A DNA stretch of 64,000 bases. Source: CAWGJF01 sp963822905 (GTDB lineage: Bacteria; Bacteroidota; Ignavibacteria; Ignavibacteriales; Ignavibacteriaceae). The stretch lies in the NCBI GenBank assembly GCA_963822905.1, contig CAWGJF010000003.1:124001-188000 (forward strand), given 5' to 3'. Numbering within the stretch: the first letter of the stretch is position 1; every line of letters begins with the position of its first letter. The translations under genes and the position numbers were made by a program. The notes beneath the pieces were generated by a model. The model did no database searches. It saw nothing but the letters and a program-made list of their open reading frames with translations, and had not been told where the DNA came from. Below are positions 45,044 to 56,500 of the stretch, piece after piece.

Positions 45044-47097
45044 ATGAAAAAAGCCTTACTAAGCTTTTCTTTTTTCCTGATGATCTTTTTGTTTATGGGG
45101 AGTTCAAATTTATCTGCACAAACTCTGAAAAACCCGCTACTCGAATTCTGTACTGGTACCTGGTGTCAATGGTGTCCTTGTGGAGATATAACAATTGAAA
45201 ATTTACTTGTTGCACATCCCAATTTAATTCCACTTGCCTATCATGGACCTGCTGGTCAGGATCCATACTCTAATTTCCCTGGAAATGAAATACTTGGTCT
45301 AATGGGATTTAGTGGCTATCCAACAGCTACAGTTAATAGAGTAAGTGCTTTGGGAGATTACACAACCTGGACTTCCAAAGTTAACGCACAGGTAAATGAG
45401 GTGGCAACAGTATCGATAGATATTCAAAGAAGCTTTAATGAAATTACTGGTGAATTAAATGCAACTGTAGATGTTACAGCATTGGAGAATTTAACTGGTC
45501 AATTTAAATATAATATTATTCTTACAGAGGACAGTTTAATTTATAACCAGATTAACAATGGAAATTGTGTTTCCGGTGGTCAAAATTGGCGGCATGATTG
45601 GGTAGTGCGTGCTATGATAAACGGTTCTGCAGGAGAGGACTTAAATACCGGGTCAACCTGGAATTCCGGGGATTTGATTTCAAAAAATGTTACCTATAAT
45701 GTTCCATTAACCTACAATCCTGACAAATGCAATTTAGTTGTTTTTGTTTATAAGCAAAATTCCCCAATGTATCTGGCAGAAGTTCAGCAAGCTGAACAGG
45801 TAACACTTGTTTCACCAGACTATGTTGCAAACATTTCTTCTTCAAGTTCAGATGTAATTAGTGAATCTAATTCTCCTGCCGAATTTTCTGTTACTTTAAG
45901 AAATAATGGATTGATGGATGATACCTATGATATTTCAGCTACATTAAATGGTCCGGGTGGATGGACTGGTCAATTCACAACTTCAAACGGAACTTTTAAT
46001 TTTGGTGAAACAGATGCTGTATCTGTTATTAGTGGTGATTCAACTACTGTTACTATAATGGTAAACCCCAATGGAAATTTAGGTTCAGGTGAAACAACTG
46101 GAGTTTGCTTCACAAAATGATCCTGGTACTATAGTAATAGCACACTTTAGAAACGTTACAACTGCGGGGTTAATTACCTTGTAATAGATGCCAGCGGTTC
46201 AGGAAATGGAAATGATGTGAATAGTACATTGAATAGTCTCAATTATGGATCTCATGCTGTTGTTTCAAGCTCAGCCCTTGAAGATCCTAATGTGGACTTG
46301 TCAGACTACTACTTTATAGTTTGGTCTGCTGGAATTAATACTCCGGTATTAACAGCAAATTCTGTGGCTGCACTTCAGGATTATCTTGACCAGGGAGGAA
46401 AATTATTTATTGACGGACAGAATTTTGGTGAAGATATTTTCGAAACCTAGGTCAAAGTCAATTCGCACAAGATTTTTATCATAACTACCTGCATGCAGAA
46501 TATTCGGGCCCAAATGGATTTAGTTATCTTATTAAAGGAATTGCGGGTGATGAAATTGGTGATGGAATTCAGTTCGTTCTTAATGATACATATGAAAGAA
46601 ATCCTGATTGGATTGCTCCACTTGATGCAAATGCAACTTCTGTTTTCCAATTTCTTAATGGTCCGAACATTGCAGGAATCAAGACACAAACCGCTGATTA
46701 CAGGGTAGTGTATACTGCTTTTGGTATTGAACAAATAACTGATCAGGCAATCAGAGATACATTATTATCAAGAGCTATAAACTGGTTGATGAAGGTGTAG
46801 TCGTGAATGTTGGGAATGAGCACCCAATAGCGAATACATTTATGTTAGATCAAAATTATCCAAACCCATTTAACCCTTCAACAACAATAAGTTATACTTT
46901 AGCTAAAAATACTGATGTAAGTCTGAAGATATACGATATAATGGGGCAACAGGTTGCACAGCTTGTTAATCAGAAACAATCTGCGGGCGTTTACAACGTT
47001 CAGTTTGATGCCAGCCGCTTTAGCATCCGGAATGTATTTTTATAAGCTAACTGCTGGTGATTTTGTTTCAGTTAAGAAAATGACCTTATTAAAGTAA
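45044..47097 (+). pseudogene. Omp28-like CxxC protein with T9SS domain, broken by about five frameshifts
   Basis: GAGAGG precedes the ATG; the signal peptide is MKKALLSFSFFLMIFLFMGSSNLSAQ. LLEFCTGTWCQWCPCGDITIENL gives a CxxCxC thioredoxin-like motif, with GFSGYPTATVNR as the cis-Pro region. From about 46100 the sequence changes frame repeatedly: near 46108, in a GGGG run near 46167, near 46440, near 46795 and in CTTT near 47021. The spliced reading is EFASQNDPGTIVIAHFRN, NYLVIDASGSGNGNDVNSTLNSLNYGS, a ThuA/GATase-like segment YYFIVWSAGINTPVL to GGKLFIDGQNFGEDIF, and a T9SS domain ending VKKMTLLK. The density of lesions suggests decay or poor local sequence. Confidence 0.75.
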
Positions 47098-47116
47098 AAT
47101 ATTTTTAATTAAAGTC

Positions 47117-47150
47117 GGGCGCATCTTTAATAGAGGTGCGCCTGTTTTAT
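47117..47150 (+). terminator. intrinsic terminator
   Basis: GGCGCA (47118-47123) pairs with TGCGCC (47137-47142), extended by C-G and T-A pairs in the stem and followed by TGTTTTATTTATT. Confidence 0.75.
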
Positions 47151-47160
47151 TTATTATTGC

Positions 47161-47168
47161 TATCTTTG
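47161..47168 (+). promoter_or_regulatory. possible -7 box for the operon starting at 47201
   Basis: TATCTTTG matches TAnnTTTG and lies 32 bp upstream of the ATG, just past the preceding terminator. The -33 region (TGTTTTATT) is a poor match. Confidence 0.35.
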
Positions 47169-47200
47169 TAATACAATTTTAAAATATTGATTAAATAGAA

Positions 47201-47943
47201 ATGAAAACTTTACAATACTTATTCTTAGTAATTGCATTTATAATGTTTCGGTTCCCGAATTTTATGCTCAGGATATACAAGTGATTGCGCCTGAAAAGAT
47301 TTATCTACGCTCCGGTAGGAACATCTGAATTAGTGATTGATTTTGCTGTAAAAAATATTTCAGCCCAGGAACAAATTGTGTTTGAAGTCAGGACTGTGAA
47401 TGATGTGCCGGCAAACTGGACATCATCCTTATGTTTTGGTATTCTTTGTTTCTGCATCAAGTGTTGATAGTGTTGCAACTACACCAGATTTTATGACGGA
47501 TCCCCTCAGCCGGGAGATACTGTAGAAACATCAGTTCATGTTTTTACAGACCAATTAGTCTGGGTACTGCTCACATTCAGATAGAAGTCGGAACTTTTCA
47601 TAATCCAACAGTTCGGGACACATTGGATTTTTATTTTACAACAGATCCCGCAGTTGGTGTAAAAAATGAAATTACACCAAATAATTATTTTCTCAAACAG
47701 AATTACCCAAATCCTTTCAACCCTTCCACATATATTAATTATGGATTAAAGGAAGGAAGTTTTGTAACCTTAAAAGTATATAATATTCTTGGAACCGAAG
47801 TTGCAACATTGGTTAATGAGTATAAACCTGCCGGAAATTATAAGGTTAATTTTGATGCTTCCCAACTTGCAAGCGGAGTCTACATTTATAGATTAAATAC
47901 AAATAATTTTGTTCAAACCCGGAAAATGATACTGGAGAAGTAA
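47201..47943 (+). pseudogene. T9SS-sorted secreted protein with paired cysteines, broken by several frameshifts
   Basis: The frame from the ATG at 47201 gives MKTLQYLFLVIAFIM, then shifts; other frames give SVPEFYAQDIQVIAPEKIYLR, APVGTSELVIDFAVKNISAQEQIVFEVRTVNDVPANWTSSLCFG, SSVDSVATTPDF, and from 47600 IQIEVGTFHNPTVRDTLDFYFTTDPAVGVKNE with an intact T9SS domain ending TRKMILEK. At least four single-base lesions are needed. The family appears to be a beta-sandwich carrying Cys residues after WTSSL (LCFG and a nearby CF), which could be a disulfide or metal site. Its stop lies three bases before the ATG of the TlpA-like gene, so the two form one operon. Confidence 0.65.
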
Positions 47944-47946
47944 CTG

Positions 47947-48450
47947 ATGAAAAAATTCTTTTTAATCTTAATCCTGTTATGTTTTTCATCAATAGGTTTT
48001 TCACAGTCTGAATCCGGAGGAACAAGGAAAGCGCCAAACTTTAAGCTTGAAAATCTTTCAGGTGAAACCGTTGAGTTGAATAAAGAAGTTGGCGATGGGC
48101 CAATATTACTTAGTTTTTGGGCAACCTGGTGTAAACCTTGTATAGAAGAATTAAGCGAGTATAAAAAATTGTATAGCGATTATAAAGATCAGGGTTTTAA
48201 GATGTTTGCAATATCTACAGATAATGAAAGAACAGTTGCAAAGGTCAAGCCGTTTGTAAAATCAAAAAGATATGAATTTCCTATACTGCTTGATACAAAT
48301 TCTGATGTTGCAAGATTATTTTATGCGCAATCAGTTCCTTTTACTGTTATAGTTAATAAAGATGGGTATATCGTTTATTCGCATCTTGGTTATATGCGCG
48401 GTGATGAAGAAAATGTTAAAAATACAATAACGAATCTTCTTAAAAATTGA
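47947..48450 (+). CDS. TlpA/ResA-like thiol-disulfide oxidoreductase
   Basis: The signal peptide (FFLILILLCFSSIGFSQ) is followed by a redoxin domain: APNFKLENLSGETVELNKEVGDGPILLSFWATWCKPCIEELSEYKKL has the WCKPC active site (about residues 57-61), and VPFTVIVNKDGYIVYSHLGY has the cis-Pro after SVPFT. At 167 residues this is a single-domain periplasmic TlpA/ResA type that reduces disulfides, for example in cytochrome c maturation or on secreted proteins. GGAG lies nine bases upstream of the ATG, inside the end of the previous gene. That neighbour carries paired cysteines and is a plausible substrate. Confidence 0.9.
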   Translation: MKKFFLILILLCFSSIGFSQSESGGTRKAPNFKLENLSGETVELNKEVGDGPILLSFWATWCKPCIEELSEYKKLYSDYKDQGFKMFAISTDNERTVAKVKPFVKSKRYEFPILLDTNSDVARLFYAQSVPFTVIVNKDGYIVYSHLGYMRGDEENVKNTITNLLKN

Positions 48451-48584
48451 AAATATATTTTTCCCTGTAGACTATACCGGGATTTAAATGGCTCACTTAT
48501 GAATATTGATTACTCTTTCACATTCATTCCGGTTTGTATCAATAATAATAATAACACATTTAAAACCTGCTTATTTAAAAGCCT

Positions 48585-50132
48585 ATGAGATTTTCTACTA
48601 TTAGTATTCTTTTCATTCCATTTATAATCATTTCACTTAATAAATCAGTTAATGGTCAATCAGACGATTGGATGGTTTGGCCTGAAGGGTTGGGCTTCTC
48701 AAACCAATTAGAATATTCATATAACATAGACACAAAAAGGCAAATTTTTGAGAATTGGCTAAATTTAGATTATTCAAAAGGTATATTCTCTTCAGGATTA
48801 AGACTAGAAGTTTTTCAACCTAATGATCCTGATCCATCTATAAGTCGGGGGAAGAATATTTTTACAGGAATTCCTTATAAATATATTCGTGCAGATATCG
48901 GCGAACATGGAGAAAACTTAAATATAGTTGCAGGTAACTTTTATACTTTGTTCGGCAGGGGGATGGTGCTTAAAAGTTATGAAGATAGAAACATTCGAAT
49001 AGATAATAATCTTTTTGGAATAAAAGTAACCGGGCATTATGCTAATTTTGTTTTAACCGGATTAAGCGGACAGGCTGCTAACATTAATAATGAATTAAAA
49101 GATATTTTGCATGCGGTTGATCTTGAGTATAGAGGATTAAAGTTTTTAAAAATGGGAGCGAGTTTTGCAACCAATATTCCTGAAGATGGAAATAAATCTA
49201 ACACAAATATAATAGCTTTCAGAATTTCTCCCAGCTTCTGGAATTTTGATATATATACAGAATATTCTCTTCTTCAGAATGACGATATTAATAAAGAAGA
49301 CTTTAATAACGATAAAAATTTTATTGGTGACGGATTTTATGGCAATTTAAACTTTTATTTGGGTTCGTTTTCATTTTCAGGTGAGTATAAATATTATGAT
49401 AATATTTCCTTCACCAGTGAAGATGGTACTGTTCAATATAATACTCCTCCTTCAACAAGAATTGAATATACTTATCAATTACCAAACAGACATCCATCTC
49501 CATTGAATGCTGATGATGAGCAGGGTTTTCAGCTATCAGCAGCATACAATATTGATGATTATACTTATGTCAATACTGCATATTCACAAACGGAAACCCT
49601 TCCTAGCAGTTCTTACTTTCAAAGGCAGAACAATTTAGATTTGAATGTCCAAACACAGTTAAAGGAATTTTATTTTCAGGCACAAAGAGATTGGAATGAT
49701 AATCTTAGCTCAATTCTTGCCTTTTCATACAATGAAGAGCTTGCAACCAACACAAAAAATCTTACTCCGATTTTAGAAAACATATTCTATTTTGGTGATA
49801 TTAACACAATAAAATTTATTCTGGAACACCAGCACTCAACAAACAGAACTACTGAAGAAAAATATTATACTGACGCAGTTTCGCTGGAATATTTAAGATC
49901 ACCTTCTTTTAATGTTTCTATTGTTTCCGAACTTGAAACCAGGGAACCTGAAGCCGGAAGAACGGTTAGAAAACTTTATGGGTTTGTTCAGTTTGGTTAT
50001 AAAATCAGTCACCATTCAGATATTAGTTTATTGATTGGAAGCAGGCAGGCGGGAAACATATGTATAGGCGGTGTATGTCGTTATGAACCTGAGTTTAAGG
50101 GTGTTGAATTAAAAGTGTTAACAAGGCTTTAA
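48585..50132 (+). CDS. DUF6029-like outer-membrane beta-barrel protein
   Basis: A signal peptide (ISILFIPFIIISLNKSVNG) is followed by about 490 residues of alternating polar and aromatic strands (GFSNQLEYSYNIDTKRQIFENWLNLDYSKGIFSSGLRLEVFQP, VAGNFYTLFGRGMVLKSYEDRNIRIDNNLFGIKVTG and many more). It ends ISLLIGSRQAGNICIGGVCRYEPEFKGVELKVLTRL, with a last-strand pair of cysteines. FGRGMVLKSYEDR is the conserved block I associate with DUF6029. It should be a porin-like barrel in the outer membrane. It follows the TlpA-like gene by 134 bp on the same strand and closes the CxxC gene run. Confidence 0.75.
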   Translation: MRFSTISILFIPFIIISLNKSVNGQSDDWMVWPEGLGFSNQLEYSYNIDTKRQIFENWLNLDYSKGIFSSGLRLEVFQPNDPDPSISRGKNIFTGIPYKYIRADIGEHGENLNIVAGNFYTLFGRGMVLKSYEDRNIRIDNNLFGIKVTGHYANFVLTGLSGQAANINNELKDILHAVDLEYRGLKFLKMGASFATNIPEDGNKSNTNIIAFRISPSFWNFDIYTEYSLLQNDDINKEDFNNDKNFIGDGFYGNLNFYLGSFSFSGEYKYYDNISFTSEDGTVQYNTPPSTRIEYTYQLPNRHPSPLNADDEQGFQLSAAYNIDDYTYVNTAYSQTETLPSSSYFQRQNNLDLNVQTQLKEFYFQAQRDWNDNLSSILAFSYNEELATNTKNLTPILENIFYFGDINTIKFILEHQHSTNRTTEEKYYTDAVSLEYLRSPSFNVSIVSELETREPEAGRTVRKLYGFVQFGYKISHHSDISLLIGSRQAGNICIGGVCRYEPEFKGVELKVLTRL

Positions 50133-50475
50133 AAATGTTAAAATTAATACCTTATATAAAAAGTTGCGATTTATGCAAAATTGCTAAAAACTCAAAAAAA
50201 TAGTTGACTTTAAGCATTAATTTTATGACGTTTCAGAAAATGAAAAAATATTTAAGACAAAATGGAGGATTATAAATAAATTTTACTCTTTTCTAATCTG
50301 CAAATCGGATATTAAAGAATAATTATAACTGGTTATAATCAAAAGTTCCTGCTATTTATATTTAGCAGAGGTGACTAGTTTTTTTACTATATAATTATAA
50401 AATACCATTTGCAAATTTCTAATAAATTCAAATAGTAAATTCAATCACCATCAAATAACAATCTAGGAGAGAGAT
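50133..50475. other. 343-bp region upstream of the TonB-receptor operon
   Basis: No coding potential is seen. It contains a near-perfect palindrome at 50322-50339 and a weaker one, CTGCTA (50349-50354) with TAGCAG (50363-50368). This is the likely promoter region of the receptor operon. Confidence 0.5.
50322..50339. promoter_or_regulatory. operator-like palindrome ATTATAAC-TG-GTTATAAT
   Basis: Two perfect 8-bp arms with a 2-bp centre lie 137 bp upstream of the TonB-dependent receptor start. The size and symmetry fit a dimeric repressor site (for example Fur-like), although the sequence is not a Fur box I recognise. Confidence 0.45.
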
Positions 50476-53400
50476 ATGAACAGAATAACTACTGTTCTCT
50501 TGACCCTTCTGTTAATTCCGGCTTTTGCTTTTGCAGGAACTACCGGAAAACTCAAGGGCAAGGTTACTGATCAATCAACGGGTGAGGTTCTTGTTGGTGC
50601 CAATGTTTTAATCGTTGGTACTTCATTTGGTGCAGCTACCGATCTTAACGGTGAGTACTCCATATCAAACTTAGATGCCGGGGCATATTCAGTTAAATGT
50701 TCCTACATCGGCTATCAGACAACCACAATTTCGAATGTTAGAATCAATGCTGACCTAACAACCGAGTTAAATTTTAAACTTGCGGCGGAAGGAGTTCAGG
50801 TTGGCGAAATTACGGTTGTTGCAGAAAGGCCTTTGATAAATAAGAGTAATACAAATTCACAACGAATAACCACAAGTGAAGACATATCTTCACTTCCGGT
50901 CAGAGGTGTTGAAAATATTTTAGCTCTAACACCCGGGGTTGTCTTTCAGGATAAAACGATTTATGTGAGAGGCGGTCGTCAAGACGAAGTTAAATATTAT
51001 GTTGAAGGAACAAACGTTACAAACCCTTACCTTGGTGGCAGTAATTTGAATCTATCACAAGATGCACTGGAAGAAATTTCAGTTCAGGCTGGTGGCTATA
51101 CTGCTGAATTCGGAGGTGCAAATTCAGGTATTATTCGTGGACAGATTAAATCCGGTACTGCCAACTGGAAAGCCAGTGTTGAATATATTACAGATAATAT
51201 AACTTTCAAAGGCAGGGATAGCCGCTTTGATGGTAAAAAAAGATTAGGTGCTTACTGGTATGGTTATTCTGATTTTGTTGCTACTATTAGCGGACCTGTT
51301 TTTAGTGATAAAGTGAAATTATTCGGATTGTTTGAAAATAATTATCAGAACGATCAAGGTCCTCAAGATTATCCTGGGATTAATCTTGGTGTTATTTCTG
51401 ATCCTTCAGTTTCACCCGCTACTTCAATTGATTTTAATTATCCTGCTGGTGCAGTGTACAGAAATTCTCTTCAGATATATTCAGGAACTGGATCTTTAAC
51501 GTTTGACTTTAATCCAATTATTTTCAGATTGGTTGGATCATATTCAAGTACAAATACATTTGATGGCAATGGTTATGTAGATGCCGCAAATGGACAATCT
51601 GGTGTATCCGGTCAGATTTTAAGAATTCTTGATTTAGACAGGGTTGGTAAAATTGATCAAACAAGTGGCGTGTTTAATCTTAAGATGACTCATCTTTTAA
51701 CTCCTACTACATACTATGAACTAAATTTTGGATATGCATTTGATACTGATCATAGATATGACCCATATTTAAAAGATAACTTTATAGGTTATGGAGATAG
51801 TGTTGCGAATGCTCAAGCTGGGGTTGTTTGGCAAAGAAGGGAAAATGAAACAACAGGCCAATACCATACTCCAAATCCATATCAAGTGTATACGTTTAGT
51901 TTTAACGCTCCCGGTGATGTTATATCGCCCTATTTAAAAGGTAAAAGTGAAAACTTAAACTTTAACGGGGCATTCTCATCTGAATTAAGTAAACATCACT
52001 CTGTTAAAATTGGTGGTGAATTACAAACATATACCATTCGAAATTTTGGAATAACTAACAGGAATGTAACAGCAATTGCTGGTAGATTAAATGATCCCAA
52101 CGGTACACAATCGTACAGAGAGATTATGACTAGTTTAGGTGTGAATAATTATGGATACGATTTGAATGGTGATGTTTATGATGGAGCAGATAATTATTTA
52201 ACAGGACAAATTGGACCTAAAAAACCTTTATTTGGTGGTGCTTATGTTCAGGATAAAATGGAGTATGAGAACCTGATAATTAATGCCGGATTAAGATATG
52301 ATTATATTAATACAGATAATATTTCATTCATCGATCCACTTCATCCTGAATATTCCATTGATTTTAATACGCAGGAAGTTAAACCTGCAGGATTGGTAGA
52401 AACCCCATCTTTCAGTTCTATAAGTCCTCGTTTAGGTTTCTCATTTCCGATTACAGATGTAACAGTATTCCATGCACAGTATGGTAAGTTTGTTCAGCAA
52501 ACCAGGCTGAGAGATATTTACTTAGGTATGTATGCGGTCTCATTTAATTTACAGGGCAAGTTCTTTATTGGAACCCCGGTTGGATTCAATGTGAGACCAA
52601 CTAGAACAACCCAGTATGAGATTGGGTTTACACAACAAATTGGAGATTTTGCTTCATTTGATATAACTGGTTTTTATAAAGACATTCAGGATCAGGTTGT
52701 TTATCGTCAGCAAAAAACTGGTTCAGAAGGAGTGCCTTCTCCATATCCTGCTTATGCTTTGTTAACCAATGGAGATTTTGCTACAACTAAAGGTGTAGAA
52801 ATCTCTTTTAATATGCGTCGTGTAGAGAGATTCCGTATTAATGGTTCAATTTCATTCCAGGATGCACGTGGTACTGGTTCTTATCCAAATGGACAAGCTG
52901 GTATCGTTGGGGCTCCATTAGACGGAGTTACTGTATTTACACCACAATATGTTACCCCTCTTGATTATAACAGACCCCTAAGTGGAAATATTAATATTGA
53001 TTACCGCTTTGGTACTGACGATGGAGGACCAATATTCCAGGAATTAGGCGCATCATTGCTTGTACTTTTTGGAAGTGGTCATCCATATACCCAGGGAACT
53101 GGAAAAGGAAATACACAAGGAAGTCTTGAAGGAGATTCACGTTTCAGATCGCCTACTGAACCATTAAATGCTTCTTTAACTCCATCTACATTCCAGGTTG
53201 ATTTAAGAGTTGATAAAACAGTTAACCTGTTTGATCAATTAAATATGAATGTTTATGTCTATGTAATAAATTTGTTTGATACCAGAAATATTCAAAACGT
53301 ATTTCTCAGAACTGGGTCTGCCACTGATGATGGATATCTCAGTCAATACGATCTCGGTGGACAGCTAGCTCAACAATATGGACCTGATTTTGTTGCTTTG

Positions 53401-53529
53401 TATAATGCTATTAACATAGACTATTATCAGGCATATCAGAGAGCAGGTGGACAAAATCAAGGTGCCGGATCATCTTTTATATATGGACCACCACGTCAAA
53501 TCAGACTTGGAATTAGACTTGAATATTAA
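50476..53529 (+). CDS. TonB-dependent outer-membrane receptor with carboxypeptidase-like N-terminal domain
   Basis: AGGAGAG precedes the ATG; the signal peptide is MNRITTVLLTLLLIPAFAFAG. A CarboxypepD_reg-like domain covers about residues 23-110 (GKVTDQSTGEVLVGANVLIVGTSFGAATDLNGEYSI). The TonB box region is followed by the plug (SLPVRGVENILALTPGVVFQDKTIYVRGGRQDEVKYYVEGTNV), and then by a barrel of about 800 residues ending RQIRLGIRLEY with the terminal aromatic. It imports a substrate with energy from TonB. It is not followed by a SusD-type lipoprotein but by a large surface protein and a PorV-family barrel, so it is not a standard Sus system. Confidence 0.92.
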   Translation: MNRITTVLLTLLLIPAFAFAGTTGKLKGKVTDQSTGEVLVGANVLIVGTSFGAATDLNGEYSISNLDAGAYSVKCSYIGYQTTTISNVRINADLTTELNFKLAAEGVQVGEITVVAERPLINKSNTNSQRITTSEDISSLPVRGVENILALTPGVVFQDKTIYVRGGRQDEVKYYVEGTNVTNPYLGGSNLNLSQDALEEISVQAGGYTAEFGGANSGIIRGQIKSGTANWKASVEYITDNITFKGRDSRFDGKKRLGAYWYGYSDFVATISGPVFSDKVKLFGLFENNYQNDQGPQDYPGINLGVISDPSVSPATSIDFNYPAGAVYRNSLQIYSGTGSLTFDFNPIIFRLVGSYSSTNTFDGNGYVDAANGQSGVSGQILRILDLDRVGKIDQTSGVFNLKMTHLLTPTTYYELNFGYAFDTDHRYDPYLKDNFIGYGDSVANAQAGVVWQRRENETTGQYHTPNPYQVYTFSFNAPGDVISPYLKGKSENLNFNGAFSSELSKHHSVKIGGELQTYTIRNFGITNRNVTAIAGRLNDPNGTQSYREIMTSLGVNNYGYDLNGDVYDGADNYLTGQIGPKKPLFGGAYVQDKMEYENLIINAGLRYDYINTDNISFIDPLHPEYSIDFNTQEVKPAGLVETPSFSSISPRLGFSFPITDVTVFHAQYGKFVQQTRLRDIYLGMYAVSFNLQGKFFIGTPVGFNVRPTRTTQYEIGFTQQIGDFASFDITGFYKDIQDQVVYRQQKTGSEGVPSPYPAYALLTNGDFATTKGVEISFNMRRVERFRINGSISFQDARGTGSYPNGQAGIVGAPLDGVTVFTPQYVTPLDYNRPLSGNINIDYRFGTDDGGPIFQELGASLLVLFGSGHPYTQGTGKGNTQGSLEGDSRFRSPTEPLNASLTPSTFQVDLRVDKTVNLFDQLNMNVYVYVINLFDTRNIQNVFLRTGSATDDGYLSQYDLGGQLAQQYGPDFVALYNAINIDYYQAYQRAGGQNQGAGSSFIYGPPRQIRLGIRLEY

Positions 53530-53579
53530 TTATTGTGGTATGAATAACTCTATTAAAATTAAAAGGAGTTTAAAATCTT

Positions 53580-56500
53580 ATGAGATTAAAGAAAATTAAT
53601 TATTTTATTGTCTTTGTAGTGAGTTTTCTCTTCATTACCCAGGCCGCACTTAATGGTGAAAGTAATGACAAGGGGAATAAAAAACTGCAAAAAATTCAAA
53701 CCCAGGTTCCGGTTACATACCTGGATATAAATAATATTTTTGTTCCGATGAGGAACAATGGAATTTCAGACATTGATGTAAATCAGCAGAATTCTGGATT
53801 GGTATTTCCAAAAGGAAGTGGCAAAACGGCAGCATTTACATCAGGTCTTCTTTGGGGTGCTAAAATACCGGGTGATCCTCAGGTAAGAGTTGGCGGTACA
53901 GCTTATGCAACTGGGCTTCAGCCAGGAGCTATATTACCAAATGGAACAGCAGATGACCCAACTCTGGACAAATACAGAATTTATAGAGTTAGACCGGATG
54001 TATATCCAGGGGGTCCTACCGTTGACCTTTCCGGAGATGCAATTTTAGAAGGGTCTTCTGAATCGGTAATTCGTGGTCAATATGAACAGGATTGGACTGA
54101 ATGGCCGGTTGACCTTGGAGCTCCGTATGATGATGTAGATAGTAATGGTATATATGATCCCACGGTTGATATACCTGGTGTTCCGGGTGCAGATCAAACT
54201 CTTTGGTTTGTAACCAATGATTTAAATGCAACAAATACTGCTGATCTATACGGTGCTTCTCCAATGGGAGTTGAAGCACAAATCACTTATTGGGCATATA
54301 ATCAATCTGGTGCATTGGGGAATATGTATTTTAGAAAATATACATTAATCAACAAAGGTGCTCAGCAAAACACGTTGCAAGATATGTATGTTTCAATGTG
54401 GTCTGATGTTGATCTTGGAGCTGCAGGAGATGACTTTGTTGGAGTAGATACTACGTTAAGTTTACAGTATTGTTATAATGCTGGTGCAACTGATGCAACG
54501 TATTCTCCACTCCCTCCACCAGCAGTTGGATTTGACTTTTTCCAGGGACCAATTGTAGCAGGAGTTTCCGGTGAAGATAAGAATAAAAATGGTGTTGATG
54601 ATGCTATGGATTATGGTATTTTCAAGAACAAGGTTGTAGGACCCGGATTAATAAATTTGCCTATGACGGCTGCTTATTATTTTGCAAATGGTGATGCGAA
54701 TATTGGTGACCCGCCACAAGGAGATTTAGAAGGCTCGACTCAGTTTTATAACTTCTTCCAGGGTAAATTTGGAATTTCCGGGGTTACATTTACTGATCTT
54801 GCAACTGGACAGCCTACAACTTATGCATTAAACGGCGATCCTGTAGCTCGTACAGGATGGCTTGATGGTATTCAGCTACCACCTGGAGATCGACGTCAGG
54901 GAAGTGCTTCCGGACCATTTACACTTGCTCCTGGAGACACACAGGAAGTTGTTGTTGCCGAAATTTGTGCAGGTGCAATTCCCGGAGTTGATCGATTATC
55001 TGCAATTTCACTTTTGAAATTTTATGACCAAATTGCACAGGTCGCTTACGATAACTTTTTTGATTTGCCAACTGCTCCTCAAGCACCTGCAGTAATCCCA
55101 ATTGAACAAGATGGCGAAATAGTGCTTGATTGGTCTAGAGATTCTCAGAAAATAATGCAAACAGAAGGCCCAGAGGTTAAAGGATATCGTTTCCAGGGTT
55201 ATAATGTTTATCAACTTCCGAGTGCCTCTGCATCAGTTGGGGAAGGGGTACGGATTGCTACTTATGATATCATTGATGGAATAGGTAAAATTTTTGATGA
55301 CGTTTTTGACCCTGGTACAGGTTCAGTTGTCAGTCTTCCAGTACAATTTGGCAATGATACAGGAATAAAACGATTTATTTCAATAAAAAATGATCAAGTT
55401 CGTGGTGGAACTCCCCTTATAAATGGAATTAAATATTATTTTGCAGTAACAGCTTATAGTTATAATCCAGACCCACTTGCTGTTCCTAACAATTTGGAAA
55501 ACCCTATTGCTATCAAAACGGTTGTTCCACATTCTAATAATCCAGGTGTAACATTTGGTAGCTTATCAGGTGATACATTGTCAGTTAATCATGTTCGGGA
55601 AATAGTGATGGTATCGTTTCTCCTGTTGTTGTGGATCCAAATGTTTTGACTGGCGATAATTATATGGTCAGATTTTCAAATCCTGATGATTCAAGTGAAT
55701 TTGCTGTTGCTTCCCAGTGGGAATTATTCGATGTTACCAAAAATCAAACAGTATATTCCAGTGAAAATTTATCTGGTGATGGCACCGGGGCAATTGATTC
55801 CGTTAATTATTACCCGGTTGTAGATGGAATGTATTTAGTTGTTGCGGGACCACCAGAAGCTGTTAACTCCTACTCAACTACAGGAACACGTTGGGTTTCA
55901 GGAACAGATTTTGGCCTGGAGTCATTTTTTGGTGGTTTGGGAGTTGGAAAAAACTTTTTTGGAAGTGATTTACCGGCTTCTGAATACTATCCTGTAGAAA
56001 TGAAATGGACAAGTGGTCCGAACACACCTTCGGAAGCAAATGGTTGGTCTCAGGGAGCGGTATATTGGAGAAGTGATGGATATAATTATCACGGTGTTGG
56101 ATGGATGCCTTTTACTGTTTGGAACGTTTCTGATCCAAATAACCCTGTTCAAATAAATGCCTGTTTTGTAGAAGACGCAAATGCCGGTAGTGCAAACTTG
56201 CAATGGGATATGGGTTGGGATGGTACCGCATTTGCCGAAACTGGGGGCAGAGAGTATATCTTTATGAATAATACGCCATATGATCCTAATTATTATGGTG
56301 ATCCAAGTGTTGCTGGAAAAGATGGAACTTTTAATGACGTATTATATGCATTGGGCCCAAGTGCCAGAGGTTCTCATCCTTATCTTGAAGCAGATTGGAC
56401 AATGACAATTGTTCCTAATTACGCTGTTTTGGTAACAGACAGTTATACTTTTAATTCTACTGCAACCGCATATTCTAATAACTTAGCTAAAGATCAAGTG

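Noticed and set aside
55560..55660. Programmed frameshift in the giant surface protein
   Set aside because: No slippery heptamer is visible at the junction near 55593 and no downstream pseudoknot is evident; a missing base explains the sequence.
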